Below are positions 1-9,610 of a stretch of DNA of 64,000 nt, piece after piece. Source of the DNA: Candidatus Competibacter phosphatis (GTDB lineage Bacteria > Pseudomonadota > Gammaproteobacteria > Competibacterales > Competibacteraceae); assembly GCF_012939995.1 (NCBI RefSeq), contig NZ_SPMZ01000002.1, forward strand, positions 36,463 to 100,462, given 5' to 3'. Under the pieces are notes generated by a model. It did not search any database, had not been told where the DNA came from, and saw nothing but the letters and a program-made list of their open reading frames with translations. Each line of letters opens with the position of its first letter. The stretch's first letter is position 1. Made by a program: the position numbers and the translations under genes.

Positions 1-542
1 AACTTGGCCAGATCCGGCACCGCGTCCCGATTCCACAGCGACGGCATACCCAAACCGCACAAGGCACCGACATAGACATTGAAGCGGTCGGTTTCCGGCC
101 GGTCGAAGCTGACGGTCGGCTGGGTATCCGCCCAGGCCCGGTAAAACAGGCACAGCATCCGGTGGTGAAAGATATCGGCAAACCAGGCGAAGGTCCGGTC
201 GTGGAGATTACGTGACCGATCACGCGCGTATTCGGTCAGATGCAGCGGCAACGGTCCGTGCGGGCCAAACAGCCCCAGAAAATATTCGAACAGACGCGGT
301 GGCCGGTCGTCGCCACCTGGATCGAAGGCCGCCAACGTGGCCGGCGCGAAGGCCAGCGACGGCTCCTGCGCCAGACGCACGGGATCGTCGCTCAGCCGGG
401 TCGCCTTGCCCAGCCGAGGTTTCTCACGGTACAGACATTCCAGTCGCCGCAGCGCCTGGAAAAAATGGAAGGCATACGGCTTGCGCTGTAGCGCCTCGAA
501 CAGGGCTACAGTGTGTGCCTGCGTCCGATCCGGGCTGGCCAT
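1..542 (-). CDS. tssG: T6SS baseplate protein TssG (partial, 3' end beyond the window)
   Basis: N-terminal 180 residues of a TssG/ImpH/VasB family protein, a baseplate wedge subunit that works with TssE, TssF and TssK to nucleate the contractile tail. The start (ATG at 540-542, reading MASPDRTQAHTV) is followed by the family signature ALQRKPYAFHFFQALRRLE and later LFEYFLGLFGPHGPLP. Its start overlaps the end of tssF by 37 nt, a common arrangement in this locus type that implies translational coupling. The open frame continues to base 1, so the C-terminus is missing only because the window ends. Identification rests on both sequence and synteny. Confidence 0.9.
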   Translation of the reverse strand, partial: MASPDRTQAHTVALFEALQRKPYAFHFFQALRRLECLYREKPRLGKATRLSDDPVRLAQEPSLAFAPATLAAFDPGGDDRPPRLFEYFLGLFGPHGPLPLHLTEYARDRSRNLHDRTFAWFADIFHHRMLCLFYRAWADTQPTVSFDRPETDRFNVYVGALCGLGMPSLWNRDAVPDLAK

Positions 543-2383
543 CGGATGATCTCGCCCCGCTCGGTCGATCTAACGACCGTTTCGGTGAAGGAATTGATGG
601 AAGCGTACTTGGCGAAAAACTGCTCCAGCACCGCGCCCAACAACAAGATACCCACCCCTTCGAAGGCGGCTTCGTCTAAGGTCACGGTCACCTCCAGGCC
701 GCGAGCGAAGGCGATCGGGCCTGGAATCGGCGCGCGCCGGGTCACCGGTGTGGCCCGCACCGAACAAACACCATCGACCTGTCGGCGAACAGTCATTTCC
801 GCCAGGTTGCCATACAGCGCCAGCAACTCCCGCAACGCCACGGCGCCCTGCCGGGCGTCGGTATCGGCCAACGACAGATAGTTCAGGGACAGATGGCTGA
901 TCAGCCGCCAAGCGGTGTCGCCGTGAGCGTGGGAAGGCCACGGCCGAGTGGGTCCGGCCACACAGCGCACGGCGCCGACCGGTGCCCCGGAGGCCAATGT
1001 GAAGTCGGTGTCACCCCGCCCGATCGGCATGAGCAGGGGCAGGTCACGGTTGGTGCACCAGGTGGTGACCGCCAATTGCCGCATGTTGCCGCGATACGGT
1101 GCCTCGTCGGCATCGACCAGCGACAGGAAGACTTCGCTGCCCACATAACTTGAGCGCGGCCCATCGCGCCGCTGCTGCCTGGACAGCAACCGCGGCAACC
1201 GGTGCATGGTGTAATAGGAGCGCTGTTGGCGCTGGTCAATCCGATCGTAGCTGGCATAGAACGGCAGGAAATCCTGCTCTTCGCCTTCGGGGCCGATACC
1301 GGTAACCCCAGTGACCTGGTAGACCTCGAAATCCATCGGCCGGGTCCGATCCGGCACCAGGTGATGCTCGGCCACCTGATCGCTCAAGTGAATGCGATCG
1401 GCCCGCTTGGGAAACAGATTGATCGCGGGCGCGCAGAACAGGGCGAAATTTTCCGCCGCCACCACGTTTTCCAGCACCGGATCGGCACGGTTGAGCAGGA
1501 TCAGCACTTCCAATTCTTGATCCGTACAGCGGCGCACCGCCGGCCCCAAGCCGCCCAATTCCACGAACAAATAGCGTTGTGGGAAGGAAAAATACTCGTG
1601 CAACAGTCGGTAACCCTGAAACGAGGGCGGCGTGCGGGGTAGCAGCGCCTGCTCGTCTTCGAAGCCGAGCCGCCGAATTTGGTTTCGGGCCACGACCTCG
1701 TGCCAGGGTGCCGGCCTCCGGCCGGGCCGCGCCACCATCATTACCACGTTGGATAGCAATTGTTCGTACAGCCGAGCCGGCACGGTTTCGCTACCGTGCA
1801 GGTACAGCGGCAACTGGGTCAGCACCAGCTTGCTGAAAAGCAGGCCCGGCAGTGTCGTGCGCAGCCGCAGCCGGATACCGGCGCGGACCTTGGCCAGATC
1901 CGGTAGATCGAGCTGCGCCACCGGTTCCTTGCCGGCAAAATACTGCGCTTCGGTCAGTTCCAACGGCCACAGCGTCACGTCATGGGCGGTCCGGTACTCG
2001 CAGGGCGTCTGATCGCCCTTGCCGAGCTGGCTGTGCAATTGGCTGTCGCGAGGAATCACGAACCCTTGTTCGAGCGCGCCTTCGGTCGGGTCCGGCTGGA
2101 AACGGGCCACCAGCATCGACGGCGTCGGCGCTAGATAGTGCGGGTAGACGATCTCCAGCAAATGCTGGGTGAATCGCGGGAACTCGTCGTCCATCTTGAG
2201 CTGCACCCGCCCCGCCAGGAAGCTGAAACCCTCCAGCAACCGCTCGACGTAGGGATCGGCGCACTCGAACCCCTCCAACCCCAACCGCCCGGCGATCTTC
2301 GGGAACTCGCGGGCGAATTCCCCACCCAGCTCACGTAGGTGCTGGAGTTCCCGGTTGTAGTATTCGAGCAGGCGAGGATCCAT
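506..2383 (-). CDS. tssF: T6SS baseplate protein TssF
   Basis: TssF/ImpG/VasA, a 625-residue baseplate wedge subunit, near the usual family length. The start at 2381-2383 gives MDPRLLEYYNRELQHLREL, the classic TssF N-terminus, followed by FAREFPKIAGRLGLE and DPYVERLLEGFSFLAGR. The open frame can be read upstream through tssE without a stop, giving an apparent 797-residue fusion, but that is an artefact of a frame break inside tssE. The true start overlaps the corrected tssE stop (TGATG type). It lies in the minus arm of the T6SS locus between tssE and tssG. Confidence 0.92.
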   Translation of the reverse strand: MDPRLLEYYNRELQHLRELGGEFAREFPKIAGRLGLEGFECADPYVERLLEGFSFLAGRVQLKMDDEFPRFTQHLLEIVYPHYLAPTPSMLVARFQPDPTEGALEQGFVIPRDSQLHSQLGKGDQTPCEYRTAHDVTLWPLELTEAQYFAGKEPVAQLDLPDLAKVRAGIRLRLRTTLPGLLFSKLVLTQLPLYLHGSETVPARLYEQLLSNVVMMVARPGRRPAPWHEVVARNQIRRLGFEDEQALLPRTPPSFQGYRLLHEYFSFPQRYLFVELGGLGPAVRRCTDQELEVLILLNRADPVLENVVAAENFALFCAPAINLFPKRADRIHLSDQVAEHHLVPDRTRPMDFEVYQVTGVTGIGPEGEEQDFLPFYASYDRIDQRQQRSYYTMHRLPRLLSRQQRRDGPRSSYVGSEVFLSLVDADEAPYRGNMRQLAVTTWCTNRDLPLLMPIGRGDTDFTLASGAPVGAVRCVAGPTRPWPSHAHGDTAWRLISHLSLNYLSLADTDARQGAVALRELLALYGNLAEMTVRRQVDGVCSVRATPVTRRAPIPGPIAFARGLEVTVTLDEAAFEGVGILLLGAVLEQFFAKYASINSFTETVVRSTERGEIIRWPARIGRRHTL

Positions 2384-2899
2384 CAGTGCTCCCTCGTCCG
2401 ACTGGCTTCCTCGACCTTGACCTGACCACTTTCCAGGTCGATCTCGGTCTTCCAGTACAATTGTATGGGCATGGGCTGCCCCCACAACTCCCCCTTCGAT
2501 CTCGAAGGTCAAGGCGTTATGGCTCATGCGCTCCTCGGTGAACGACGCGCGCACCCGCAACGAATTGCGCAGGATGCGCGGTTCAAAATCCAGAATCACC
2601 TGACGCAGGATCAGCTCCAGTCCATCGACGTCCAGGCTACGGGCCGTCACCCCGGCCAGCGGCGGCAAGCCAAAATTGATGGTCGACCGGGCGGCGAAGG
2701 GATAACGCTCGATGTCGCTGTCATCCGGCATCCGGCTGGCGTTGAACAACCAGGCCAGATCGCGCAGCACGCACTCGCGCAGACGGTTCGTGGACAACAC
2801 CCGCTTCTCGCGCGACTCCTGCGACTGGTCCGGTTCGTCGTCGGTCAGACGATCCAACAGCGAAGGTTGCAGTCGCTCCCTGGGCGTGAGTTCAGCCAT
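2383..2899 (-). CDS. tssE: T6SS baseplate protein TssE (gp25-like), one frame break
   Basis: TssE/HsiF, a gp25-like baseplate component. The N-terminus MAELTPRERLQPSLLDRLTD and the middle RDLAWLFNASRM and FGLPPL are family-typical. After FEIEG the frame is lost at a run of five C on the plus strand (2490-2494). Removing one base restores ELWGQPMPIQLYWKTEIDLE and a stop at 2383 that overlaps the tssF start. Repaired length is about 171 residues, normal for TssE. The start overlaps the end of tagJ by 8 nt. A sequencing overcall is the simplest explanation; a real frameshift would disable the baseplate. Confidence 0.85.
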
Positions 2900-3722
2900 C
2901 GTCGGAGCCAGTGATCACCGGTGGCGCGGTTTCCGGAACGACCAGATCGATCCGTCGAATATCGAGCAACGGATATTCGTTTTGCTCGGTGGCCAACATA
3001 CGCTGGCCAATACCCAAATAGATCCCACTCTCCTGCTCCAACCATTCGGTTCTGCGACCCAGTTGTACCTGTGGATCGGCGCTGGCCTGCGAGCCGGGAT
3101 AGCGCGACGGAATCAGGCCTACGACTTCGCCGCCGTTGGCCCAGGTAAAGCCGGCGGGCATCCAGACATAGTCGCGTAGATCGCTGGGCTGTTCGAGCGC
3201 GAGCGTGCGGATCCGCTGCCATGGAACCCAGTAGTAGCGACCGTTGATGACGGCCTCCAGCATCGGCCCCAACCGCGGGTCGGCATCGGCGAGCCACTCG
3301 AACGGCTGGCCGTCCAGCGTTCCCGACGTCGTCGCCGCGCCCTCGAACGCCTGGTCGCGGGCCGTCTGGGCTTGGGCATGATGACCACCGGCGGTCAACT
3401 GCAACGCCTCCAGCAACAATGCCATCCAAGGCTCGGGGTCACCGAAGATCAGCGGCGACCGGCGACCGGCGAACACCTCGGCACGTAGCAACTCGCAGCG
3501 GAGGGCTTCGCGGTAGGTCTGCACCATCGGCAGGGACTCGGGATCCATCTCCTCCAGCACGTTCAACTGGTTCGATGCCCGCTCCCATTGACCCAGCACC
3601 GCCAGCAACTGAAACAGAAAGATGCGGTATTTGGCGTTGGCGGGTTCCTTGCGCACCTGCGCCTGCAATTCAGCCAAAGCTTCCTGCAAACGGCCTTCGC
3701 GTAAACTTTGCTCGGCTTGCAT
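2892..3722 (-). CDS. tagJ: T6SS accessory protein TagJ (ImpE/SciE family)
   Basis: A 276-residue ImpE-type protein, known in other systems to bind the sheath subunit TssB and to influence ClpV recruitment. The N-terminal half is TPR-like (AEQSLREGRLQEALAELQAQ, then NAKYRIFLFQLLAVLGQWERA). The C-terminal half carries NGRYYWVPWQRI and the RDYVWMPA motif of the family. An upstream in-frame extension exists, but the ATG at 3720-3722 fits the family N-terminus. It precedes tssE with an 8-nt overlap. Presence of tagJ suggests an H1-T6SS-like subtype. Confidence 0.87.
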   Translation of the reverse strand: MQAEQSLREGRLQEALAELQAQVRKEPANAKYRIFLFQLLAVLGQWERASNQLNVLEEMDPESLPMVQTYREALRCELLRAEVFAGRRSPLIFGDPEPWMALLLEALQLTAGGHHAQAQTARDQAFEGAATTSGTLDGQPFEWLADADPRLGPMLEAVINGRYYWVPWQRIRTLALEQPSDLRDYVWMPAGFTWANGGEVVGLIPSRYPGSQASADPQVQLGRRTEWLEQESGIYLGIGQRMLATEQNEYPLLDIRRIDLVVPETAPPVITGSDDG

Positions 3723-3831
3723 AAACGGCTTGTCCCGCTGCTTGGGAATGAAAAAATACCGCGCACCCGGATCGAAGGAACATCCGAATGCGCGGAATCC
3801 GCGTCTTGGCCCCGGAAGAATGCGCCAGCCG

Positions 3832-4320
3832 TTAGACCTTCTTGTTGGTCTTGACATCCCAACCGGCCTTGCCAGCCGATTTGGTCGCACCTTTCTCATC
3901 CTGGGTGAAGTATTCCTGGGTCATGTTGGTGAAGTTCAGCGACAGGCTCTCGATCGGCAGGCCAGAACCTTCGCTGCCACCGGTCTGGTAACTGCTGACC
4001 AGCACGTCCTTGAACTTGAACTCCAGGAATTTCTTCTGCCCACCGTCCTTGCCGGTCGGCTTGCGCATCACCAGGGTGGCCTCGGGGTAGTGGTGACCCG
4101 AGCAGCACGACAGCAGCAGTTCGGGTGAAGCAGCGCAAAAATGCATGGTGTAGCTGAAGTCCTGCATCTGCACCTTGCTGGCGCCCAAGCCGGTACCGTG
4201 CCCGGCGGTGCCCATCTGGCTGGCACCCCAGCTCCAGCTCAGCACTTCAATCCATTCCTTGAACTCGTGGTCCTTGCACTCGCCCTTCACTTCGCCAATT
4301 TTCAAAAATGCATCAGCCAT
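3832..4320 (-). CDS. hcp: Hcp, T6SS inner tube protein
   Basis: A 162-residue Hcp1 family protein (TssD) whose hexameric rings stack to form the expelled inner tube and can carry small effectors. Recognisable stretches are MADAFLKIGEVKGECKDHEF, ASKVQMQDFSYTMHF and EYFTQDEKG. The family core is intact with no extension carrying an effector domain. It lies between tssC and tagJ in the minus arm, with roughly 100-250 nt of non-coding sequence on each side. That spacing fits separate or boosted expression, often seen for hcp. Confidence 0.95.
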   Translation of the reverse strand: MADAFLKIGEVKGECKDHEFKEWIEVLSWSWGASQMGTAGHGTGLGASKVQMQDFSYTMHFCAASPELLLSCCSGHHYPEATLVMRKPTGKDGGQKKFLEFKFKDVLVSSYQTGGSEGSGLPIESLSLNFTNMTQEYFTQDEKGATKSAGKAGWDVKTNKKV

Positions 4321-4573
4321 GGTCGTATCCTCTCAATGTGGGTATGGAAACTGCCGGCGGTTTACCCCGCCCCTGCGAGCAACGGTGCCTTTCCTGCCCG
4401 ACTTCGGGCTCAAAAGACTGGAAGTTCCGTCGTCGATCTAGGTATTGCACCTTACGTGCCAAAGCACAACTCCTTGTTTTCGAACAACTTACCTCCATTT
4501 TTCTCCGATGAACGGATCAGATCGAACCCCTGGAGCCCATTCTGACCCGTCCAGCTCACCAGCTTTCTCGACC

Positions 4574-6077
4574 TCAACCTCCCTTGATCGAAGGCAACTT
4601 GGACACCAGGCGCAACGACACGGTCAACCCTTCCAACTGATAGTGGGGGGCGCAGGAAGAACTTCGAGGTGTAGTAGCCTGGATTGCCTTCCACTTCCTC
4701 CACCACCACCTCGGCGGCCGCCAAGGGTTTCATGGCCTTGGTCTCGTCGCTGGAGATGGCGGGATTGCCGTCCACGTAGTTGTAAATCCATTCCTGCAAC
4801 CAGAGTTGCAACTGATCGCGCTCCTTGAACGAACCGATCTTGTCGCGCACCATGCATTTCAGGTAGTGAGCGAAGCGGCAGGTCGCGAACAGGTAGGGCA
4901 AACGGGCCGACAGATTGGCGTTGGCGGTGGCGTCCGGATCGTCGTACTCGGCGGGCTTTTGCAGCGACTGGGCACCGATGAAGGCCGCGAAGTCGCTGTT
5001 CTTCTTGTGGATCAGCGGCATGAAACCGTTCTTGGCCAACTCGGCTTCGCGCCGGTCGCTGATGGCGATTTCGGTCGGACACTTCGCGTCCACGCCGCCA
5101 TCGTCGGTCGGGAAAACATGGGTCGGCAGGTTCTCCACCGCGCCGCCGGATTCGATGCCGCGAATCCGGGTACACCAGCCATACATCTTGAATGCTCGGG
5201 TGATGTTGGTGGCCATCGCATAGGCCGAATTGGCCCAGCAGTATTTGCTGTGATCGCCGCCTTCCACTTCCTCCTCGAAATCGAACTCCTCGACCGGATC
5301 GGTCTTCGGTCCGTAGGGTGTCCGCGCCAAAAACCGCGGCATCGCCAAACCGATGTAGCGCGAATCCTCGGAATCGCGTAACCCGCGCCAGCCCCCGTAT
5401 TCCGGCGTTTGGAAAATCTTGGTCAAGTCTCGTGGGTTGCTCAACTCCTGCCAGGAGTCCATCTGCATCACGGTGGGGGACGCGCCGGCGATGAACGGCG
5501 TGTGCGAGGCAGCGGCGACTTGGGCCATACTCCGCAACAATTCCACATCGGGCGGGCTATGGTCGAAGTGATAGTCGCCCACCAGGCAACCGAACGGCTC
5601 ACCACCGAACTGGCCGTACTCTTCTTCGTAGATCTTCTTGAACAGCGGGCTCTGATCCCAGACCACTCCCTTGTATTTCTTCAGGGTCTTGCTCAACTCC
5701 TTCTTGGAGATGTTCATCACCCGGATTTTCAACATCTCGTCGGTTTCGGTATTGAAAATCAGATAGTTCAATCCGCGCCAGGCACCTTCCAGTTCCTGGA
5801 AATCCGGATGGTGCATGATCAAGTTGATCTGTTCACTCAACTTGCGGTCGATGGCGGCGATCATCGACTCGATGGATTTGAGCACATCCTTGGAAATCAG
5901 CGTCGTATGCTGCAGGGCCTGCTCGGCCAGCGTGCGGACGGCACTCTCGACCGCTTCCTTGGCCTGATCGGACTTGGGTTTGAATTCCCGTTGCAGCAGC
6001 GAGCCAAACTCGCTGGCTTCCACTGTTTCAGTTTGGGCTTCGGGCTGGGCCTGGGCGTTCGCGTCGGTTTCGGCCAT
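4574..6077 (-). CDS. tssC: T6SS sheath large subunit TssC, one frame break near the end
   Basis: TssC/VipB (about 500 residues after repair) forms the contractile sheath with TssB. Family hallmarks include DPLFKKIYEEEYGQFGGEP-like text, LVGDYHFDH and PFIAGASP. As written the frame continues to 4452 with a nonsense tail after KFFLRP. A run of six G on the plus strand (4645-4650) carries one extra base; removing it yields HYQLEGLTVSLRLVSKLPS and a stop at 4574, the standard TssC C-terminus. It follows tssB by only 6 nt, so the two sheath subunits are co-translated. Confidence 0.92.
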
Positions 6078-6083
6078 GGTTCA

Positions 6084-6602
6084 TCACTCCTCGGCGGCGG
6101 GCGCTTCGCCCTCGGGTTTTGGCGCGGACGCCAGGGCTTGCAGCAGGGTCGGATCGTTCAACACCTTGGCAATCAAATCCTCGGCGCCGGTCTTGCCGTC
6201 CATGTAGGTCATCAGGTTGGTGAGCTGCTGGCGTGCCTGCAGCAACTGATTGAGGGCATCGACCTTGCGCGCCACGGCGGCCGGGGAGAAATCGTCCATG
6301 CTTTCGAAGGTCAGATCCAAGCTCAGCTCCCCTTCGCCCGTGAGCGAATTGGGAACCCGGAACGCCACCCTCGGCTTCATGGCCTTCATGCGGCTATCGA
6401 AATTGTCCACGTCGATATCGAGAAACTTGCGATCGGCCACTGGCGCCAGCGGATCGACCGGCTTACCGGACAGATCGGCCATCACGCCCATTACGAACGG
6501 TAGTTGCACCTTCTTTTGCGAGCCGTACACCTCAACGTCGTACTCGATCTGTACGCGCGGAGCCCGGTTACGGGCGATAAATTTCTGGCTGCTCATCGCC
6601 AT
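6084..6602 (-). CDS. tssB: T6SS sheath small subunit TssB
   Basis: TssB/VipA, 172 residues, the smaller sheath subunit. It opens with SSQKFIARNRAPRVQIEYDV and contains LPFVMGVMADLSG and RKFLDIDVDNFDSRM, all diagnostic. The C-terminal part has the helical LNQLLQARQQLTNLMTYMDG segment known in the family to contact TssC, followed by a short acidic tail. It sits between tssA and tssC in the canonical ABC order. Intact; the start is well supported. Confidence 0.95.
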   Translation of the reverse strand: MAMSSQKFIARNRAPRVQIEYDVEVYGSQKKVQLPFVMGVMADLSGKPVDPLAPVADRKFLDIDVDNFDSRMKAMKPRVAFRVPNSLTGEGELSLDLTFESMDDFSPAAVARKVDALNQLLQARQQLTNLMTYMDGKTGAEDLIAKVLNDPTLLQALASAPKPEGEAPAAEE

Positions 6603-6667
6603 CGGAAAATTACCTCTCTGGAATTCGGAAGCGGGTGATCTGTTACCTTATCCGGCGATTCGGCTCG

Positions 6668-7732
6668 TCAGCCGTATTCGCTGGAACTTTCGCTCTGCAG
6701 GCCGAAAATCAGGTTAGCCTGCTCGGTCCCTCCCGGTGCAAGATCGAGCATGATCTCCATGAAGTCCTTCGTGACTAAATTCTTAGCACGTTTTAGCAAA
6801 AACGGTACGGGGCTGGAGGGTTCGTAGCGAGAGAAGTAGTCGCAAATTTTATCCAACATGCGAATTACGTCTTCGCGGCTGGCGATATCGCCCACCACCA
6901 AGCGCTGCCCCGCCACTGCGCCAGACGCCGCTCCGTCCTCCGACTCGCCTTGCCCCTCGGTCTCGCCGGCTGAACTCACGCCGCGCCGTTGCAGTTGCTC
7001 CGTCAATACCTGCCGGATCTCCTTCAGAACCCCGGTCAGATCGCTCATGTCCGGCGCCTGAGTCACCCCGACCAGATCGGTCAAGGCGGCTTCGATCCGC
7101 TCGACCCGGTCGCGGGCATCGGCGGCCGCTTCGGTGGTGGCCTGCAACACCTCCAGATCGGCATCCTGGAACGCGGCGTCGAGTCGGCTCTGGGTCGGCA
7201 GCTCTTCGTCATCATCCACCACCGGCGTCAGCACACCCGTGGCGACCTGAACATCGCGCAGACTGAACCGTCCTATGGCACGGGAACTGACCAGCGGCGT
7301 CTCCCGCAGGTCGCGCAGGGTGGTTTCCGAATCGCACAGCGCCACGATGGTGTTGATCCGCAGGGTCGGATCGTTGTTGTCGTCCGGGTCGAGCAGCGGA
7401 TAAACCCCATCCCAGTAGCGCTCGATCAGACCTTCCACCAGGGCCAAACCCTCGGCGAAACCCGGAAAGCCATCGCTCTGCAACAACGCTCGGGCCAGGT
7501 AAACCGCCACCCGTAGATCCCGGGTACGCTCCAGCAGGCTCAGGGCGGCTTTCTTGACGCCGCGCCAATCAGGCGGCTCGGCCGGAATAATGGTATCGCC
7601 GTACTGACGCTCGGGCGTTTCCTGAGCCAGTTTTTCCATCTCGGCGAATAAGGGATCGTATTCGAGATCCTCGCCGCACGGCGTATCGGCGGCAATATCG
7701 CTCAGCAATGCTTCGATTTCGATCACACTCAT
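6668..7732 (-). CDS. tssA: T6SS assembly protein TssA (short class, ImpA_N)
   Basis: TssA of 354 residues, placed at the baseplate or distal end to guide tube and sheath assembly. The ImpA_N domain occupies about residues 10-135 (PCGEDLEYDPLFAEMEKLAQ, then DWRGVKKAALSLLERTRDLR and WDGVYPLLDPDD). The C-terminus (YEPSSPVPFLLKRAKNLV, then DLAPGG) matches the class seen in Pseudomonas H1-T6SS. It is the first gene of the minus arm, divergent from tagH. The intergenic region 7733-7896 should therefore hold promoters for both arms; I see no unambiguous sigma54 or sigma70 box there. Confidence 0.92.
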   Translation of the reverse strand: MSVIEIEALLSDIAADTPCGEDLEYDPLFAEMEKLAQETPERQYGDTIIPAEPPDWRGVKKAALSLLERTRDLRVAVYLARALLQSDGFPGFAEGLALVEGLIERYWDGVYPLLDPDDNNDPTLRINTIVALCDSETTLRDLRETPLVSSRAIGRFSLRDVQVATGVLTPVVDDDEELPTQSRLDAAFQDADLEVLQATTEAAADARDRVERIEAALTDLVGVTQAPDMSDLTGVLKEIRQVLTEQLQRRGVSSAGETEGQGESEDGAASGAVAGQRLVVGDIASREDVIRMLDKICDYFSRYEPSSPVPFLLKRAKNLVTKDFMEIMLDLAPGGTEQANLIFGLQSESSSEYG

Positions 7733-7896
7733 CGGTCGTGCGCCTTTTCATCGATTGTCGATTTTCAAGTATAGCCATGCTTGGCTCGATTACCCTGGGC
7801 GGTATAGACTGAAATCTAATGAGCTTATGCGATTGGTTTGATGAACTCCGCCCAAATGCCCCACAAGCGGACCTCCCTGCCAACGGAAATTGCGCT

Positions 7897-9499
7897 ATGC
7901 CCTTGCGATTGACCATCACCAGCTTTCAGCGGCTCTCTCCCGGTCAGGAAACCACCAAAACGCTCGACCGTGGGTCGATCAGCATCGGCCGGGCGGCGCA
8001 AAGCGACTGGGTCCTGCAAGACCCGGAGCGCATCCTGTCTGGACGGCATTGCACCCTCCATTATCAGGATGGCGGTTATTTCCTGACCGACACCAGCACC
8101 AACGGCGTCTATCTCAACGATTCCGAACAGCGCGTCGGCCGCAACCAGATGGTCAGGCTGAAGGATGGCGATCATTTCGTGCTGGGCGAATACGAGATCG
8201 CGGTCGCCTTATCATCCGAAACCGCCGAACCAATAGCGATCCAACCGGAAGGGCCGATCACCGAGGCCGTACCGATTTCAGACCTGATGCCCGCCGCCGG
8301 CACCGCGGAATTGGGCGGCGGTCCCGACAGCATGATCAAACCCTCCTTCGGCGACATCATGGCCGAGGGCAGGGACAGTCTGGGCCTACGCCAGGCGCCG
8401 GGGAAACCGGGCAAGGAGGCGGTGGTCACCGAACCGCCTTCCGATTTGATGGAACCGGAACGGGCGTCCTTCGAACCGCCGAGGCTGATCCCCGAAACGC
8501 CGCCAGCACCGCCCGTCGCCACGCCGATTCCAGAAATACTGCCCCCACCGTTCGAACCCGGACCGGTGCCCATCGACGAACCGCCCGCGGCACGGGCTGA
8601 GCTGGAACCCCCAGCCCAACCGTTTCCCGATATCCTCGAACCGTCACCGGAAGCGCCGCCGGAAATACCGCCGGTGGCCAGCGAACGTCCGGGGGAAAGC
8701 GCCGAACCGCTGATCCCAGAAGACTGGTGGTCGACACCTTCCCCCGCCGCCCAACCCGCGCCACAACCACCGAGCGCACCGCCACCCGAACCCCGCCGGA
8801 TTGCCCCGGAAATACCCGCGCCACCTCCAGCGCGACCCCCCGTACAGCCACGCGCGGCCCGAACCCCGCCCTCCTGCTCAACCGGCTCAACCGGCCGGGC
8901 CGGACACCGATGTCCTGATACGGGCCTTTCTGGAGGGCGCTGGCCTGCCGCACTTGAAACTGACGGCCGAACAACTGCCCGAGTGCATGCGCACCCTGGG
9001 CGAGATCTTCCGCGAAACCGTACAGGGTCTGGTGGAAGTTCTGCTGGCCCGTGGCGATGTCAAAGGCGAGTTCCGCTTGCATCGCACCACCATCGGTCCC
9101 GTCGAAAACAACCCTCTCAAGACCTCGCCAGGCCAACCGCCGCTCAGTCCCGAACAGGTGATGACCCTGTTGCTGGTCCGGCAGAAAGACGCCTATATGT
9201 CGCCCGTGCAGGCGGTGCGCGAGGGCTTCAACGACATCAAGGCGCACCAACTGGCAGTCATGGCCGGGATTCAGGCAGCCCTGACCCGTCTGCTCGAAAG
9301 GTTCGACCCGGGCAACCTGGAAACCCGGCTCGAACAGAGCGTGCTCGACAACATCTGGCCAGGCAACCGCAAGGCCAAATACTGGGACCTGTTCACCACC
9401 GAATACCAGATCATCGCCCGGGAGGCCGAGGACGACTTCAACGAACTGTTTGGCGACGAATTCGCCCGTGCCTACGAAGAACGGTTGGGTGAACGCTGA
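7897..9499 (+). CDS. tagH: T6SS forkhead-associated protein TagH/Fha, one frame break
   Basis: An FHA-domain protein of the T6SS phospho-switch; in Fha1-type systems it binds phosphothreonine produced by PpkA and removed by PppA. The FHA domain is at about residues 10-105 (SIGRAAQSDW, SGRHC, TSTNGVYLND). A long Pro/Glu-rich linker follows, then the conserved T6SS C-terminal domain (LKLTAEQLPECMRTLGEIFRE, later YWDLFTTEYQ and FARAYEERLG). The two parts lie in different frames. One extra base is needed in the linker, most likely in the six-C run at 8836-8841. The start at 7897 is preferred over 7819 because the FHA domain begins directly after it. Confidence 0.85.
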
Positions 9500-9610
9500 T
9501 CTTCGCGTTCCCGATCCGAGCGCCGCTGTCGTTGCGCGGTTTGAATGCTAGGCTTTAGAAAAAACGGCGACCCCCACTCTTAACGAAACGATACAACGAG
9601 CGATTCCGCC

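Noticed and set aside
506-2899. A 797-residue TssE-TssF fusion protein
   Set aside because: The junction segment is nonsense in the fused frame. One base less in a five-C run restores the normal end of TssE and a normal TssF start.
4452-4644. An unusual 78-residue C-terminal extension of TssC
   Set aside because: It is the wrong frame after a six-G run; the corrected frame gives the standard TssC end at 4574.
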